NCBI RefSeq assembly: GCF_026212465.1 | Contig: NC_080049.1 | Coordinates: 36,372,885 to 36,436,884, forward strand | Length of the DNA stretch: 64,000 nucleotides | Reading direction: 5' to 3' | From: Amaranthus tricolor | Taxonomy: Eukaryota > Streptophyta > Magnoliopsida > Caryophyllales > Amaranthaceae | Part shown: one piece after another, positions 1 to 11,369 of the stretch | Layout: every line of letters begins with the position of its first letter | Numbering within the stretch: position 1 is the stretch's first letter | Translations under genes and position numbers: made by a program | Notes under the pieces: generated by a model | Seen by the model: only the letters and a program-made list of their open reading frames with translations | What the model was told of the DNA's origin: nothing | Databases searched by the model: none

Positions 1-1144
1 ATTTGTTCAAAAATATCGAATTGTTTTCGTAAAATAGCTAAGTAAGACCCTTAAACTTGTATCTAATCGGCTATGGGTATACAAATTGAATATACATAAC
101 TTTATCTTGATGACTTTAATACAAGAAACTCGCCTCTTTTATCCAGCTACTTTTTAATACATTTAATGGGGTTGATTGTAAATGTACATCATTGTCATGC
201 TTCCTTGTTTTAGATAGTCCAGACAATGTCAAGCAGTTTACAATAAAGACACTTCATTGTTCATTCCAAAATTCACAGAATAAAATGAAGCATAAAAAAG
301 TGACTAAATTTGAATGGTGTAAAAATGATCAATTTATATTGGACAAAGACTATATTTATGTAAGTTAATAAGTTTAAACCATCACTATAATTGCAGATAA
401 TGTTTGCTACATAGGATCAATCGAAAACAACCTATTTGTTATATCAACAAAGGTAAGATTGCGTATATCTGAACCCAAAACCTCACATGAGAATCTAATG
501 GCGTTGCGGTAATAAAATGTTGTTGTTCCTGAATTTCCAATAACATGGAGTAGCTTATTAGAATATTAGTAATAACTATTCAAGAATCAAGAGTTACAAG
601 ATTCCTCTTTGGCGGCTGATAATGACTATTAACTACACAAAGGGAAAGTACACACAAGTGACAATGAACAATCAACAATAGTAGAATTCTTTAATTCTCA
701 TCAACATGCAATAATTCTGCACCTAAAATTCCATTCTGGTTCCCCTTTTAATCAAGACTTTAGAGGTAATTGGGCAATGTAATGTTGTAAATATTGTATG
801 ATTCCATTATTTTCCATTATTTTTCTTAAAGTCTCTAGTCCCCAGAAACAATAAAAGGCAAAACTATGAACACATAGTTGCATTTTTTAACCCAGAAGAG
901 AAAATTCTATTCTTATTTTCTTTTGTTTTTCGACAGATTGAAAGATCAAACACCAGATTTATGGTGAATTTCTAACTATATAAAGTCATTTAAATTGGAT
1001 CAAAAACCCATCAAAGAATATAACGCAACAAACACATCATGTAACTGAAAAGCCATGATCAAAATGAAAAGAATCATAACAAAAAAACGGAAGAATTTCA
1101 ATCAAACTTTGATTACAAAAGAAGGGATTACTAGAGTTAATTAC
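1..1144. other. AT-rich non-coding DNA, probably first intron of the gene starting at 1211
   Basis: No ORF of coding character on either strand. If the exon at 1145-1211 is real, this is its intron 1 (minus strand), running out of the window. Confidence 0.4.
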
Positions 1145-1211
1145 CAGCAGATGAACAGAGATAAGATGAAAGTGAGCGAGACAACAAAGATGAGATCTTT
1201 CTGCTTGCCAT
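1145..1211 (-). CDS. Putative first coding exon of a mitochondrion-targeted protein (gene continues off the left edge)
   Basis: A short exon reads from an ATG at 1211 for 22 codons plus one base and ends at a consensus donor (G|GTAATT) at 1144/1145. The peptide starts MASRKISSLLSRSLSSYL: rich in Ser, Arg and Leu with no acidic residues, as in a mitochondrial presequence. A TATA-like box lies about 50 bp upstream, followed by a pyrimidine-rich leader. I see no continuing exon between 1 and 1144, so the first intron would exceed 1.1 kb and the rest lies outside the window. The start resembles presequences of plant mitochondrial aldehyde dehydrogenase (ALDH2B) or ATP synthase beta, but such presequences are too generic to name the gene. 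It could be a chance ORF; the promoter, presequence and donor together make me favour a real exon. Confidence 0.45.
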
Positions 1212-1260
1212 TTGAATTCTGAAAGGGGAGGAAGATGGAGAAAAAATAATGTCTTTTTTA

Positions 1261-1270
1261 ATTTATATGA
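1261..1270 (-). promoter_or_regulatory. TATA-like box of the gene starting at 1211
   Basis: On the minus strand this reads TCATATAAAT, about 50 bp upstream of the ATG at 1211. It is followed by a T-rich and then C/T-rich leader, as expected for a plant core promoter with a short 5' UTR. Inferred from sequence only. Confidence 0.4.
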
Positions 1271-2870
1271 ATATTAGATCTCCCAAAAAGTAGGGACTAG
1301 GGAATCAATAGAAATGAAAGGAGGAGAAAATAGGGAAGGAGGAATAGTGCATGAGAAACCAACTACAACCCTTTTTCTCACCAAAATATGACATTTAACA
1401 AATATGTGACTAATATAGCCTTTATAGTTCTTACTTTTATTCAATGGAATATTTTTTATTGTATTGATTTTTTTTTTGTGTGTGAATTTGTAATTTTTAA
1501 TTTTTCATAATTAATAGATGTAGATGATGCTTTTGCTTTTGCTTTTTTATGTTTTAGTATTATGATTAATCCAAACACTTTTTTATTTGTTGTTAAAAAA
1601 ATATGGCTACATCTATAAAACAAGATTTAAAATATGAGTAGATGAGATAAAGAAAAGAAAATCAAGTTTACAAATAACATAAAAACAATATGTAGGATCA
1701 TTGAAAATTATATTAATTTGAAAATGAATTTTAGCTAGAGTTGTTAGTTGGTTGAATCAGCTAAACGTATTGATTGATTACTAATTGTTAAGCAAGTTGT
1801 GTAAGTTCATAGTTATAAGTAAAAGTTATTGAATGTATGGGAGATTTGTTAACAAGAATATTAATATATTTGAAAGCTTAGAAAATAAAATAAAAGGTAA
1901 AAAATAATATAATATATTTTAAAGTGTGATTTGATGATAAATTCCAAATTTTATGCTAATTACATAATATAATTAAGGAGATATTACCTAAAATAATTAA
2001 ACCTTTTCATGATTTTTATACGATAATCTCATCTATTGATAATTATGAATAAGATATTTTCCTATTGTAAAACCCGGTAACAAGATGACTTGTTACAGCA
2101 AATTTATTTTTAAAAAAATAAATTAAAATAATTAATATCAAAAAAATGTTAAAAATTATTTAAAAAAATTGATGACTTTTTTTATTATGTAGAATTTTTT
2201 ATGAAAATTTTTAAAATTTTTCTCTAATTTTACATTAATTTTCAGTTTATTTTTTTTATGAATTACCTACTATAGCATGTGATCGGGTTACCCAAGCTTA
2301 CCCTGGGTAAATATCCTTTAAAGTTGGGATTATTCATAAATAATCAATAGGTAGAATTATCGTAGAAAAATCATAAAAAAGTTAGATTATTCTAGATAAT
2401 TTTTATGTCTTTACCGAAATTCTTATTATAATAATAAAAATAACAAGTATGACTTGGTAAGATAGTAAATTAGATGACTACGCAATATTGAAAGGGAATA
2501 ATATAAGACGAAAAAGAAAAAGAGGAGGATCAAAAGTAATAATATTCTCCTATAATTTTCATAATGCCGTATTTTGATTTTTCGAAAAGTATATTTTTCT
2601 AAAATCGGAAATTTATCCTAAATAATTAAAGAACGGATGGTGCATTTTGTCAAAGATAAGCAATTGGATTGGATCATGTTTGTGACTCAATTCCTATGAA
2701 GAATTACTAAATAATTTATTTTTGTCATCTAATTCAAAAATGAAGGTGTGCTATTAATTGCTTTTACGTCATCATATCATATATGATATATCTATCATAA
2801 TTTGCTTGTTATGAACTACTACTATAATTATTGAAGATAGAATAGTCATCATGAATTAAAGCTTTTCTTT
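1271..2870. other. AT-rich intergenic DNA, nothing recognised
   Basis: Very AT-rich sequence with homopolymer runs. No coding ORF, structured repeat or RNA gene was recognised. Confidence 0.6.
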
Positions 2871-2872
2871 TT

Positions 2873-3138
2873 CACAAATTCTCGTGAGAGATCCTTCGGA
2901 AAAGACTATTTTTAATTGGGTCGGCTTATTATATATTTTTTAAAATATTGTAAGTAGGCATTAAAAATAATGTAAGTAGACATTTAAGATAGTGAAAGTA
3001 GGTATTAAGGATACGGTAAGTAAGTATTAAGGATGACGTAAGTTGGCATTAAGAATACGGTTAGTAGACATTAATCTTTAATGGGTTGGGCTTGAGATAT
3101 GTCTCTCAAAGAGACGATCTCTCAAAAGACTAGCTGTT
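2873..3138 (-). mobile_element. MITE, 'GAGA' family copy A
   Basis: An element of about 265 bp with GAGA/TCTC-rich ends (CACAAATTCTCGTGAGAGAT at one end, CTCTCAAAGAGACGATCTCT near the other). The core consists of degenerate units of about 25 bp resembling 'gtaagtaggcattaaggata'. The same structure recurs at 4213, 4481, 5496, 31021 and 44728. It has no coding capacity. Exact ends and target duplication were not resolved. Confidence 0.65.
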
Positions 3139-3528
3139 TCTTTTTACCTTAAGTATATGAGATTGATTCTTATTTTTTTTCTTTTGCCTATATGGAATTC
3201 TCTTAACCCGATAATCAAAATAAACGAAACAAAAACAAAGAAATTACCAGAAGTATAGCTGTGTAAGTCATATGAGAAATACAAGCACTTGTGAAATATA
3301 GTCTCTTTGGGAGACCATTCATAATTTGATCAGTCCATTATCATCTTTGAATTTAATTAAGTTTTAATAGGTTAGACAGACTTCTCTTAAGGGACCAACT
3401 GGATGAGAAATGATGCCTAAATTCATGTGTATAATCCTGTATCAAAATCCAAATTGCCCAAGCACATTTAAGTTAACTGCCGTCAGCAATTAGCAGGCCC
3501 AAAGGTAGAGTAATTTGAAAAGGAAACA

Positions 3529-3973
3529 TAAATTTGAAAAAAATAAGATTATTTAACAACTTTATTTCAAAAATAAGCTTCGTAAAAATTTTATTTTCAA
3601 AATAAGCGTTTGTACATCCAAACCTAGGCTTGGTGTAATGTCACTGTTGCTAACAGCTAAATAAAAAAAAATTAGTAAAGTCTCAAGTCGCTGTTAGTAA
3701 CAACGACTTTAAGGTTGACTGGTCAACTCCTTAATCTCGTAGGTTGGAATGAGGAAGTAACTGATAAAACGCATTAAGTCGCTGTTAGTAACAACGACTT
3801 GAGGCTTTACTAATATTTTTTTTTTTTTCTTTTTTTTTGTTCGCTGTTAGTAACAGCAACATGACACCAAGCCTAGGTTTGGATGTACGGAAGCTTATTT
3901 TGGGAATAAAGTTTTCACGAAGCTTGTTTTTGGAATAAAGTTGTTAAAAATAATCTTATTTTTTCAAATTTTC
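3529..3973. mobile_element. Non-autonomous Mutator-like MITE related to the MULE at 14137
   Basis: About 445 bp with long imperfect inverted repeats: the left end reads TAAATTTGAAAAAAATAAG and the reverse complement of the right end GAAAATTTGAAAAAATAAG. Both arms carry an AAGCTTCGT motif and a GTACATCCAAACCTAGGCTT motif. Flanks AAGGAAACA (3520-3528) and AAAGAAACA (3974-3982) form a 9 bp target duplication with one mismatch, the Mutator size. Two internal copies of a near-palindrome (3685-3709 and 3776-3800) match the modules in the ends of the full MULE at 14137-19718. No ORF, so any movement would need a transposase supplied in trans. Confidence 0.75.
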
Positions 3974-4030
3974 AAAGAAACAGACGAAAACTGCGGCTCA
4001 ATTGTGTCAATTTAATTTTTCAATAATTTT

Positions 4031-4206
4031 TAAATGAGACGGTCTCACTGTGAAATTATTTTTATTGAACTGACTTAATATATATTTTTTTGTCTTAAAA
4101 TGATCAATTATAACGTTAAAGTGATCGCTTATTATTTTAATATAAAAATCGGCTATTATATGGACCCGTTTCATGGTAAGCAGTCTCATACAAGACGAGC
4201 TGTTTT
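4031..4206. mobile_element. Small MITE with GAGACGGTCTC-type ends
   Basis: About 175 bp bounded by TGAGACGGTCTCACTGTGA on the left and GTCTCATACAAGACGAGCTG on the right. A related sequence is at about 43778-43944 (ending CTCATACAAGACTTGCTGTT). No coding capacity. Boundaries are approximate. Confidence 0.5.
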
Positions 4207-4212
4207 TTTATT

Positions 4213-4468
4213 AGCTAATCTTTTGAGAAACTGTCTCTTTGAGAGACGTGTCTTAAGCCCAGTTCATTAAGATTAGTGCCTACTTACCTTATTTTTAATG
4301 CATACATACATTATTCTTAATACTTACTTACCGTATCCTTAATACCTACTTTCAATATCTTAAATGTCTACTTACATCATTCTTAATGTCTACTTACAAT
4401 ATTTTAAAAACTATATAATGGGATGGGCCAACGAGAGATGGTCTCTCCATCTCTCACAAAAATTTGTG
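4213..4468 (+). mobile_element. MITE, 'GAGA' family copy B
   Basis: Same structure as copy A in the opposite orientation: GAGAAACTGTCTCTTTGAGA at the left, about seven degenerate 'taatgcctacttaccttatt' units, and GAGAGATGGTCTCTCC at the right. Directly abuts copy C. Confidence 0.65.
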
Positions 4469-4480
4469 TTTTTTTTTATC

Positions 4481-4753
4481 AGCTAGTCTCTTGAGAGACC
4501 GTCTATTTGAGACACAATCTCAAGCCCAGACCACTAAAATTAATATCTACTTACCGTATTCTTAATGTTTAGTTACCTTATTTTGAATGTCTACTTACAT
4601 TATCCTTAATGTTTACTTACCATATCCTTAATGGCTACTTTTAATATCTTAAATGTCTATTTACATTATTCTTAATGCCTATCTACAATTTTAAAAATAT
4701 ATAATTGGCTGGGCTAACTAGAGATGGTCTCCGTCTCTTACAAGAATTTTTGC
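4481..4753 (+). mobile_element. MITE, 'GAGA' family copy C
   Basis: Begins AGCTAGTCTCTTGAGAGACC, has the internal array of about 25 bp TCTACTTAC..CTTAATG units, and ends GAGATGGTCTCCGTCTCTTA. It lies head-to-tail with copy B, about 12 bp away. Confidence 0.65.
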
Positions 4754-5495
4754 TACATATAGGCTGAAGGAAGAGAGACATAGATGAAAATCAAATTTAA
4801 AATCTTACCCAAAAAAGTAATGTTCGCTTTAAATGAAATAAAATCCAATTTCAAGTCAATTTAGTTTTAGTCACCTCTACTTACGAATTAGAGTATAGGA
4901 CTGTAAGAGAAGGAATGTAAGAAAATAAGGGAAATGGCATTGTTACCTTATTGCAAAAGGACAATGTTTACCACCATCTGATTCAATTTGCAAATCAAAG
5001 TAACAAAAAAAAATCACTTTAGTAATGTTTGTTTTAAACCAAACATGATAAAATAGCAATGATTACATCAATTAGAATTACTTGTACTAGTAGACTAGTA
5101 ATTTACTCTCTACTATTCAGCCTAACCGTTCTATTTGACTTTTTATACTTGTCGATACAACATTTTAATCTTTAATATCTCAAATTATTCTTAATTAAAA
5201 ATTATAAAAAGCTGATATTAATAATCCTTGTATTGAGACGAATCAAACAAGATTCCACATGACTATATTTTAACTTATAAATTAAGAGTAAAATACAAAT
5301 TAAGTGTGATAAGTAAATAGTGCCGAAAAAAATGAAACAATTAAATTGAATAGGTGGTAGTAGTATACTAGTAATGTAGTATACTAAAGTAACTAACCTA
5401 GTAGTAATTTGCTACATTTGAGCTGAATGAGATTGAGACCTAGTACTTGGTGCAATCAGCTGGAGCAAAAGATACATACTTACCTTTTAAATCAT

Positions 5496-5753
5496 CACAA
5501 ATTCTTGTGGGAGATGTTTTGAGAGATCATTTCTAATTAGATTGGCCCATTATATATTTTTTAAAATATTATAAGTAGGCATTAAGAATGATGTAAATAA
5601 ATATTTAAAATATTGAAAGTAGGTATTAAGGATATGGTAAGTTAGCATTAAGGATAATGTAGGTATGCATCAAGAATACAAGTAGTTATTAATCTTTAAT
5701 AAGTCGAATTTGAGATTCGTCTCTCAAAGAGACAATCTCTCAAGAGACTAGCT
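5496..5753 (-). mobile_element. MITE, 'GAGA' family copy D
   Basis: Reverse orientation: CACAAATTCTTGTGGGAGAT at the left end, GACAATCTCTCAAGAGACTA near the right, with the same internal degenerate tandem units. Confidence 0.65.
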
Positions 5754-7441
5754 ATTAAATCATACCCAACTTCAAAGTTCACTTCAGCCGGTGGAGTCCC
5801 AATAGCAATTTTATTTGTGTCAAAATAAGTTTGACAAGTTGGCTAAACTATATTGTATATGGATCAGTCATGCAGTATGTATTAATTTGTATCATTAACA
5901 ATAATTTTACTTCCGATATTTCTTTGAATTTATACCGCATGACTTAAATATGTGAGAGTGTTTTTAGGTTTATGTTGTAAACTCAAAGGGACAGAAGAAA
6001 ATTCAGTTACTAAATTCATTGCTTTGAAATGAATCCCATTGTTCTTTGTTTACATCCGATCCTCATCTTTTAGCTATTGCAAGTTAGGTTATTTGACTAT
6101 TATATGTTTCTTTTTTTTTAAAGGATACCATTCCTCTCAAATAATATCTCTGCGTAGTGAACTTTAACTCGTTACTATATTGTCTTACTCATTTTGCAAC
6201 ACTTAGCTTATAAACTTTACATCAAAATAAGAAATGTGGCAAAGTAAATTGAACAGAGAAGTACATCTAATCATAATACAATACGTAACAAACTTTCTCT
6301 TCTCCTTTTCTTAAGAAACTGTCCGCTTTTAATTTTAAATCAGTGATTTAATGAGATATGCAACTAGCATATAAATTTGGTGGGCTACTCTTCCTGCTAA
6401 CCATATATGATTTTGTGAAGGAACCTCATCAAGTATAGTCAATTCTTTTGGTTTATCGCCCGTCATTTCATGTCAGATTGTCAGTGGACTATTTACGGTG
6501 ATCCGAACTTAAGAATCTGTCCGAACATACCTGATAGACCCAAATTTCCTACATATTATGCTTCTTTAGTTTAATACTTTCATATTCAAAAATTTAATGA
6601 TGACAATTTGAACAACCCATAGTGGAAAAACATACAACTTTATATGCAGCAAATAATATAACTGAAAACACATGCATTTCTGGCCCACACTTAGTGGCTG
6701 GCAAAGAAGGAGATCAGTGAGAATATGTTTTCCAACTTTGTGTTTATATCTGCGTGCAGGCTGCGCAGCATCTGACTAGTGCCCTACTGACTGCTGACAA
6801 GTGACAGTAAGGAAACTGGTAAGTTTTCTTAGCACGGAGTATATTCTTGCGACAACATCACACTAAAATTTGACTGTTTCCTCCATTAATAATGCTAATT
6901 CTACTTGGCTCTTTCTATGCTCTCCCCGGGAATCTGGAATATTATATGTACCCAACAACAACTCTAGAACCATCCCATTTCTATTTCTTTATTATTAGAC
7001 CATCCTCTTTTAGCATCTTAGCTATACTTTTAGCTTCTTTTTTTAGAAAATTATGTGGTGTGGTCTTTGATCAGCTTCAAGAAATATTATAAATGATATA
7101 CAAATGATTGATCTCTCTAAAATGTAGACTAATGCACTGGATCCCATCAGATCGAAATGTTCTCGTGTTGCATCCTTTTAAATGTTGTTTGTTGATGGAA
7201 TCAAGTATTCAAATAGGGTTGGGAAGATATGAAATATGAACTGGATTATGAGAAAATGAACAATATATTACTAACTTCAATATACCAATACTCATAAGGA
7301 ATGCCATTCCTTAAACAAAAGGCTTTGATGGGATCAACATTTGTAACAACCACCAATTCCAATATACCCCAATACTCCCTACTTCAAAAAGGGATCATTA
7401 TATCGACGACATAATATATGCCAATTAAGGGAAGATCTGGT
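5754..7441. other. Intergenic, downstream of the NHL gene
   Basis: No convincing gene or element. The part nearest 7441 should include the 3' UTR of the NHL-repeat gene (minus strand). A short plus-strand ORF at 6892-7092 is not convincing. Confidence 0.55.
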
Positions 7442-10400
7442 TTATGTATAGGGTGCATAGTTGTGGAAATACCCTGATCTGAAACGAAGATTTTGCTGAT
7501 TGAAGTCAATCATAGCATAGTCAGTAGGTCGGGTAACTGAATCACGCTGTCCTTCCTCTTGTACTGCCCCGAACACAATCTCATCGGTTTTCTCGCTGCT
7601 TTGCTCAAAGAAAGTCTGGGGCATCGATGAGTGATGCTGATGACGGTGCTGATGTCTTTCGTGTTTCTGCTGCTGCTGTCGTGGTTGTGGTTGTGCCTGT
7701 TGCTGCTGCTGCTGAAATTCCGTGTCCCAACCACTGTAGAAAATTCGGCTTTGTCTCAGCTGTTGCTGCATTTTTTCTGCATCTTTAGACATGAAGGCAT
7801 ACGTTTTCTTTGGGGTAGGTGCCCTGGTTTCAATGGCCGGAGGCTCCTCTTCTTTCGGTATCTCAAAACTCTCCGGCGACTGCCAAGTGTTAAGTTGTTG
7901 ATACTGTCCCTGATTCCTGTATTGATAGGCAACGGGCTTTCTCTTCAAACCGGGAAATATTCCACCCATTATTTCGAGAGCTGATGTGCCAGCATTAGCA
8001 AGCAACTTTCCCAACGATCCGATAAACCCTTCTTCTTGCTTCTCTGCGTCCTCTTCAGTAGGGATCAACGGCGGCCTCACTGATTTAAGAGGCTTCTGAT
8101 ATGGACTGGAATGCACGTCGTCTTCCATTTTCAATTCCTGTGACAAGGTCGACACGTTAAGCAATACTAAAAATATGGTACATAAATTCATAAACTCATT
8201 GTCATCATCATCATTGCACCCAATATATCCCTTTTATAGAAGCTAAGATCAGAGTCGGGTCTGGTGAGGGTTGAATAACGGCAAACCACTGATACATAAT
8301 TCGCTAGTTAGTTCGACTTTTGGATTCGCTATTCGCGAAAAATGATTCAAAAATAGCCTAAAACCGACCATAATTCACTTTTTTGCTTCCAATTCGTAAG
8401 TTAATTAGCGAATCATGTGACACTACGGCAAACCATCCCCTTATCAAAAGATATGAGGAGGTTGCGGCCAGTGAGGCACCGGACTCGAGAATGACCAGCA
8501 TAATATCCATTTAACTATTTACACTAAAAAGTGCTGAGATCAAGAGGATGGTGCAGTTCTTACGTTCTGCGAAGACACAATTGAACCAACTCGCCGCTGC
8601 AATAGGGCCAACATGTAGCCGAAAAATCCAGCAGCAAGAAGCACAGCAATTCCTGTAATGGAGACAGAAGAGTGAGGCAAAGCAATGTCACCACACAGGT
8701 TAACTAAAACACAAAATCCCTTTAAGTTTACCAAGAGGTAAGCTGCTTTCATATTGATAAGCACAATCATCGAAATGGAGCTGAATTTCCCTGATCGCTC
8801 GATTCCCCCTATCAACGACCAACAAGGAACAACTGCTTCCGACATAGACTACATCAAAGTCATTAGAGAACTTTGCTTCATCGCTCGGTCCATCCACATG
8901 ACCACCCTTATGATTCCATTTTCCACCCGCAATTGTAGTAACTCCTGGGAACAGATTCTCAATTAGTCTAGATGATCTGAATTTCCTAACAGAATCAGCT
9001 AAAGACTCATTTTTTCGGAAGAAACAAAACCAAAAAAACTTTCTAGTATATTTGTAAATTGTAATCAATTCATAACATATTGATGCAATTCGCGAGTTTT
9101 AGATATACCCGATTCACTAATTTTCCTGATAGCCATATTCATAGTATCTGCAACATAAATGTTCCCCCTATCATCAACAGTTGCACCTTTGGGATTGTTC
9201 ATCCTAGCTTCCCTGTGTTTCCCATCTACATGTCCAGAGTATCCTTCAGCTGATCCCGCAACCAGCTTCGGTCTACTGTCTGCATTATCACCATGAATCA
9301 CTCATGGGTCCATACATATAAAGAATGCACATGCACATGATCACACAAATATACTAATTACTAAATAAGGAAATAAGAAAACTACAAGTGCATAAGAATC
9401 AAAATGGAATCCAAAGAAAAGCAACCAGCAATATAATTATATAATTACATCACAAAACCAATTAGCAATACAATAATTACATATTAAGCACTAGCACAGG
9501 AAACTCAATGGTATCAAGAATAAATTTTGTGCTTGAAGATCACAAAAGGTCACACTTAAAAGTGTAAAAAGTGCATCCAACCTACATATAAAAAGTGCAA
9601 TAATTGTTACCATGAATCCATCACTCCTAAAAACATTATCAACTATCAATAGAAGTCAATCTAAGGCCAGGTTAACGACAGACATTAATTTGAAAATGCA
9701 GCAACAATGCCAAAGCCTTAATACCAAAGGAGTGGTGTCAATTGTCCACTACATTAACCAATAGATCAATTTCAATTGTCGTACACATAAATTCTTCTTC
9801 TCCATTCATTCATTCCAACCATTTCAACTCATTTGCAATTAGATCACAAGAGCAAACCACCAAAATCAATTAGTTTTAGCATTATTACCAATCATTTGTC
9901 TTCCTATCAAGTTACAATCTAAGGTAAGTGATAAAAATTGATTATAAAAAGGTAAATGAATTCTATTAAGTAATAATCAACCAAAACACATTAAAAAATA
10001 CTCACAGAGATTAAGGGAAGAAGAGATTCTGTAAAGATTGCTATTAGCAGAATCCACAATAAGCAGCTCTCCACTAGGCAAAACTTCAACAGAATAAGGC
10101 TCAATTCCAAGCTTACTTCCATCAAACACAGTCTCAACACTGTACCCACTTTCAAATTTCACCATTGAACGCCCATAAATTGCTGTTAACATCATCACAA
10201 AACTCAAATCAATACAACCCACATTTTCAATTATCTTCCACAATTTTTTAAATAATAAAAAAAAGCTCTTAAATTTTTTTTACCTGTTTTAGTAGTAGCT
10301 TTAAGTGACCAAACCCATTTCATCAACTTAGCTAAAGAGCTTGAGATAAACCCACTAACAATTTCTGCAAAATAATAACAAATTCAGTAAAAAATGTAAA

Positions 10401-10544
10401 GAAAAAACAGTGAATTACACAAAAACTTAAGGTGGGAAACTTACTAGCAGGTGGAGTAGAAGCTGAAACCGAAGAAAACCCAGAAAAAAGGAGCAAAAAA
10501 CAGAGGAAAACCACAAAATTTTTCCTACCCATTATCAATTCCAT
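7442..10544 (-). CDS. NHL-repeat (six-bladed beta-propeller) membrane protein, complete, 7 exons
   Basis: Coding exons (minus strand): 10544-10445, 10364-10284, 10182-10006, 9279-9109, 8944-8732, 8652-8564, 8137-7442. All junctions have GT/AG borders and phase is conserved, giving 508 aa. Residues 1-31 include a signal-peptide-like segment (MGRKNFVVFLCFLLLFSGF). About 60-247 is the NHL propeller, with motifs EPYSVEVLPSGELLIVDS, NNPKGATVDDRGNIYVADT and DFDVVYVGSSCSLLVVDRGN. About 248-268 (IAVLLAAGFFGYMLALL) is a transmembrane helix followed by a basic stop-transfer QRR. The remaining 230 residues form a hydrophilic, presumably cytosolic tail with a Gln/His-rich tract. Matches the plant 'NHL domain-containing protein' family, function poorly known; the propeller would face the lumen or apoplast. 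First in-frame ATG chosen; a second Met at residue 5 is equally plausible. Confidence 0.92.
7630..7710 (-). repeat. CAG/CAN tract coding for Gln/His-rich segment of the NHL protein
   Basis: Within the last exon a run of CTG/TGN on the plus strand encodes QQQQQQQ, AQPQPRQQQQ and HERHQHRHQHH on the minus strand. Such in-frame trinucleotide tracts vary in length between alleles. It sits in the cytosolic tail and not in the propeller. Confidence 0.8.
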
Positions 10545-11197
10545 CTTTTGGTAAATAAAAAACAAAACTTTAAAATCTCAAGATTTTTGCATTAACAGAA
10601 AAACCCTAGAGAAAAAAGTGAAGAAGAAAGCATAATGCTGAAAGAAAAAAGATGTTGGAAGAGTAAATTTTGAACCTTTTAGGCTTTTGTGGGAGAATCT
10701 CAAATGGGTAATTTGATTTTGGACAAAAAATGAAGAAAAAGAGGTAGATTTTTACTTTTGTTTATGCTTTTTGAGAGGATGAAAAAGAGACGATGGGGAG
10801 AAAAAAAGGAGAGATAAAGGAAGAAATAAAAGAAGATGAGTAGAGTGAGTGAAGTGGGGGATAGATAGTGTAAATGAAGTAGTAGAAAGAAACAGAAACA
10901 GAGAAGAAGAATCTGATTAAAATGAAGTACTAATTTATGACTTTCTAGAGGAATATTTAACCTAAAATCTTAATTTTTATGTGTCATTTAAGAAAAAAAA
11001 TTGAGTGTTTTTTAAGAAAAGAGTAGATAACAATAATAAATAAAAAAATGAATTGTGTGAATGAAAATAAAGGAGAGTTAATATTTATAAATGAAATTAA
11101 AAAAAAATAATAGATCATTGTTGATAAATAAAAATAATATAAACTAAGTGGGACGAAACAGAAAGACAAATAATACAAGTTGAATAGGACGGAGGGA

Positions 11198-11211
11198 GTA
11201 TACATCAAAAA
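11198..11211. repeat. End of a Stowaway-like MITE
   Basis: The sequence AGGACGGAGGGAGTA is the classic terminal repeat of a Stowaway/Tc1-mariner MITE followed by a TA. The opposite end, somewhere near 10960, is not clearly preserved. Confidence 0.4.
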
Positions 11212-11369
11212 ATAGTCAAGTTGTAATTTTTTTAAAATTTATCTCAATACAAAAATTATTAATATTAAATTTTAAGCATTTACTATTATTTTTATTATAT
11301 AATTAATAATAATAAAAATTAAATTAGTATATTAACCTGCGTAAAGACTTAAAAGGAAGAAGTAAAGAC

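Noticed and set aside
2873..5753. Regularly spaced repeats that might suggest a CRISPR-like array
   Set aside because: The units of about 25 bp are degenerate, lie inside MITEs, have no unique spacers, and this is a plant nuclear genome.
7631..7984. 117-codon Leu-rich plus-strand ORF
   Set aside because: Antisense of the Gln/His-rich tail of the NHL protein; Leu richness comes from CTG/TGC on the reverse of CAG.
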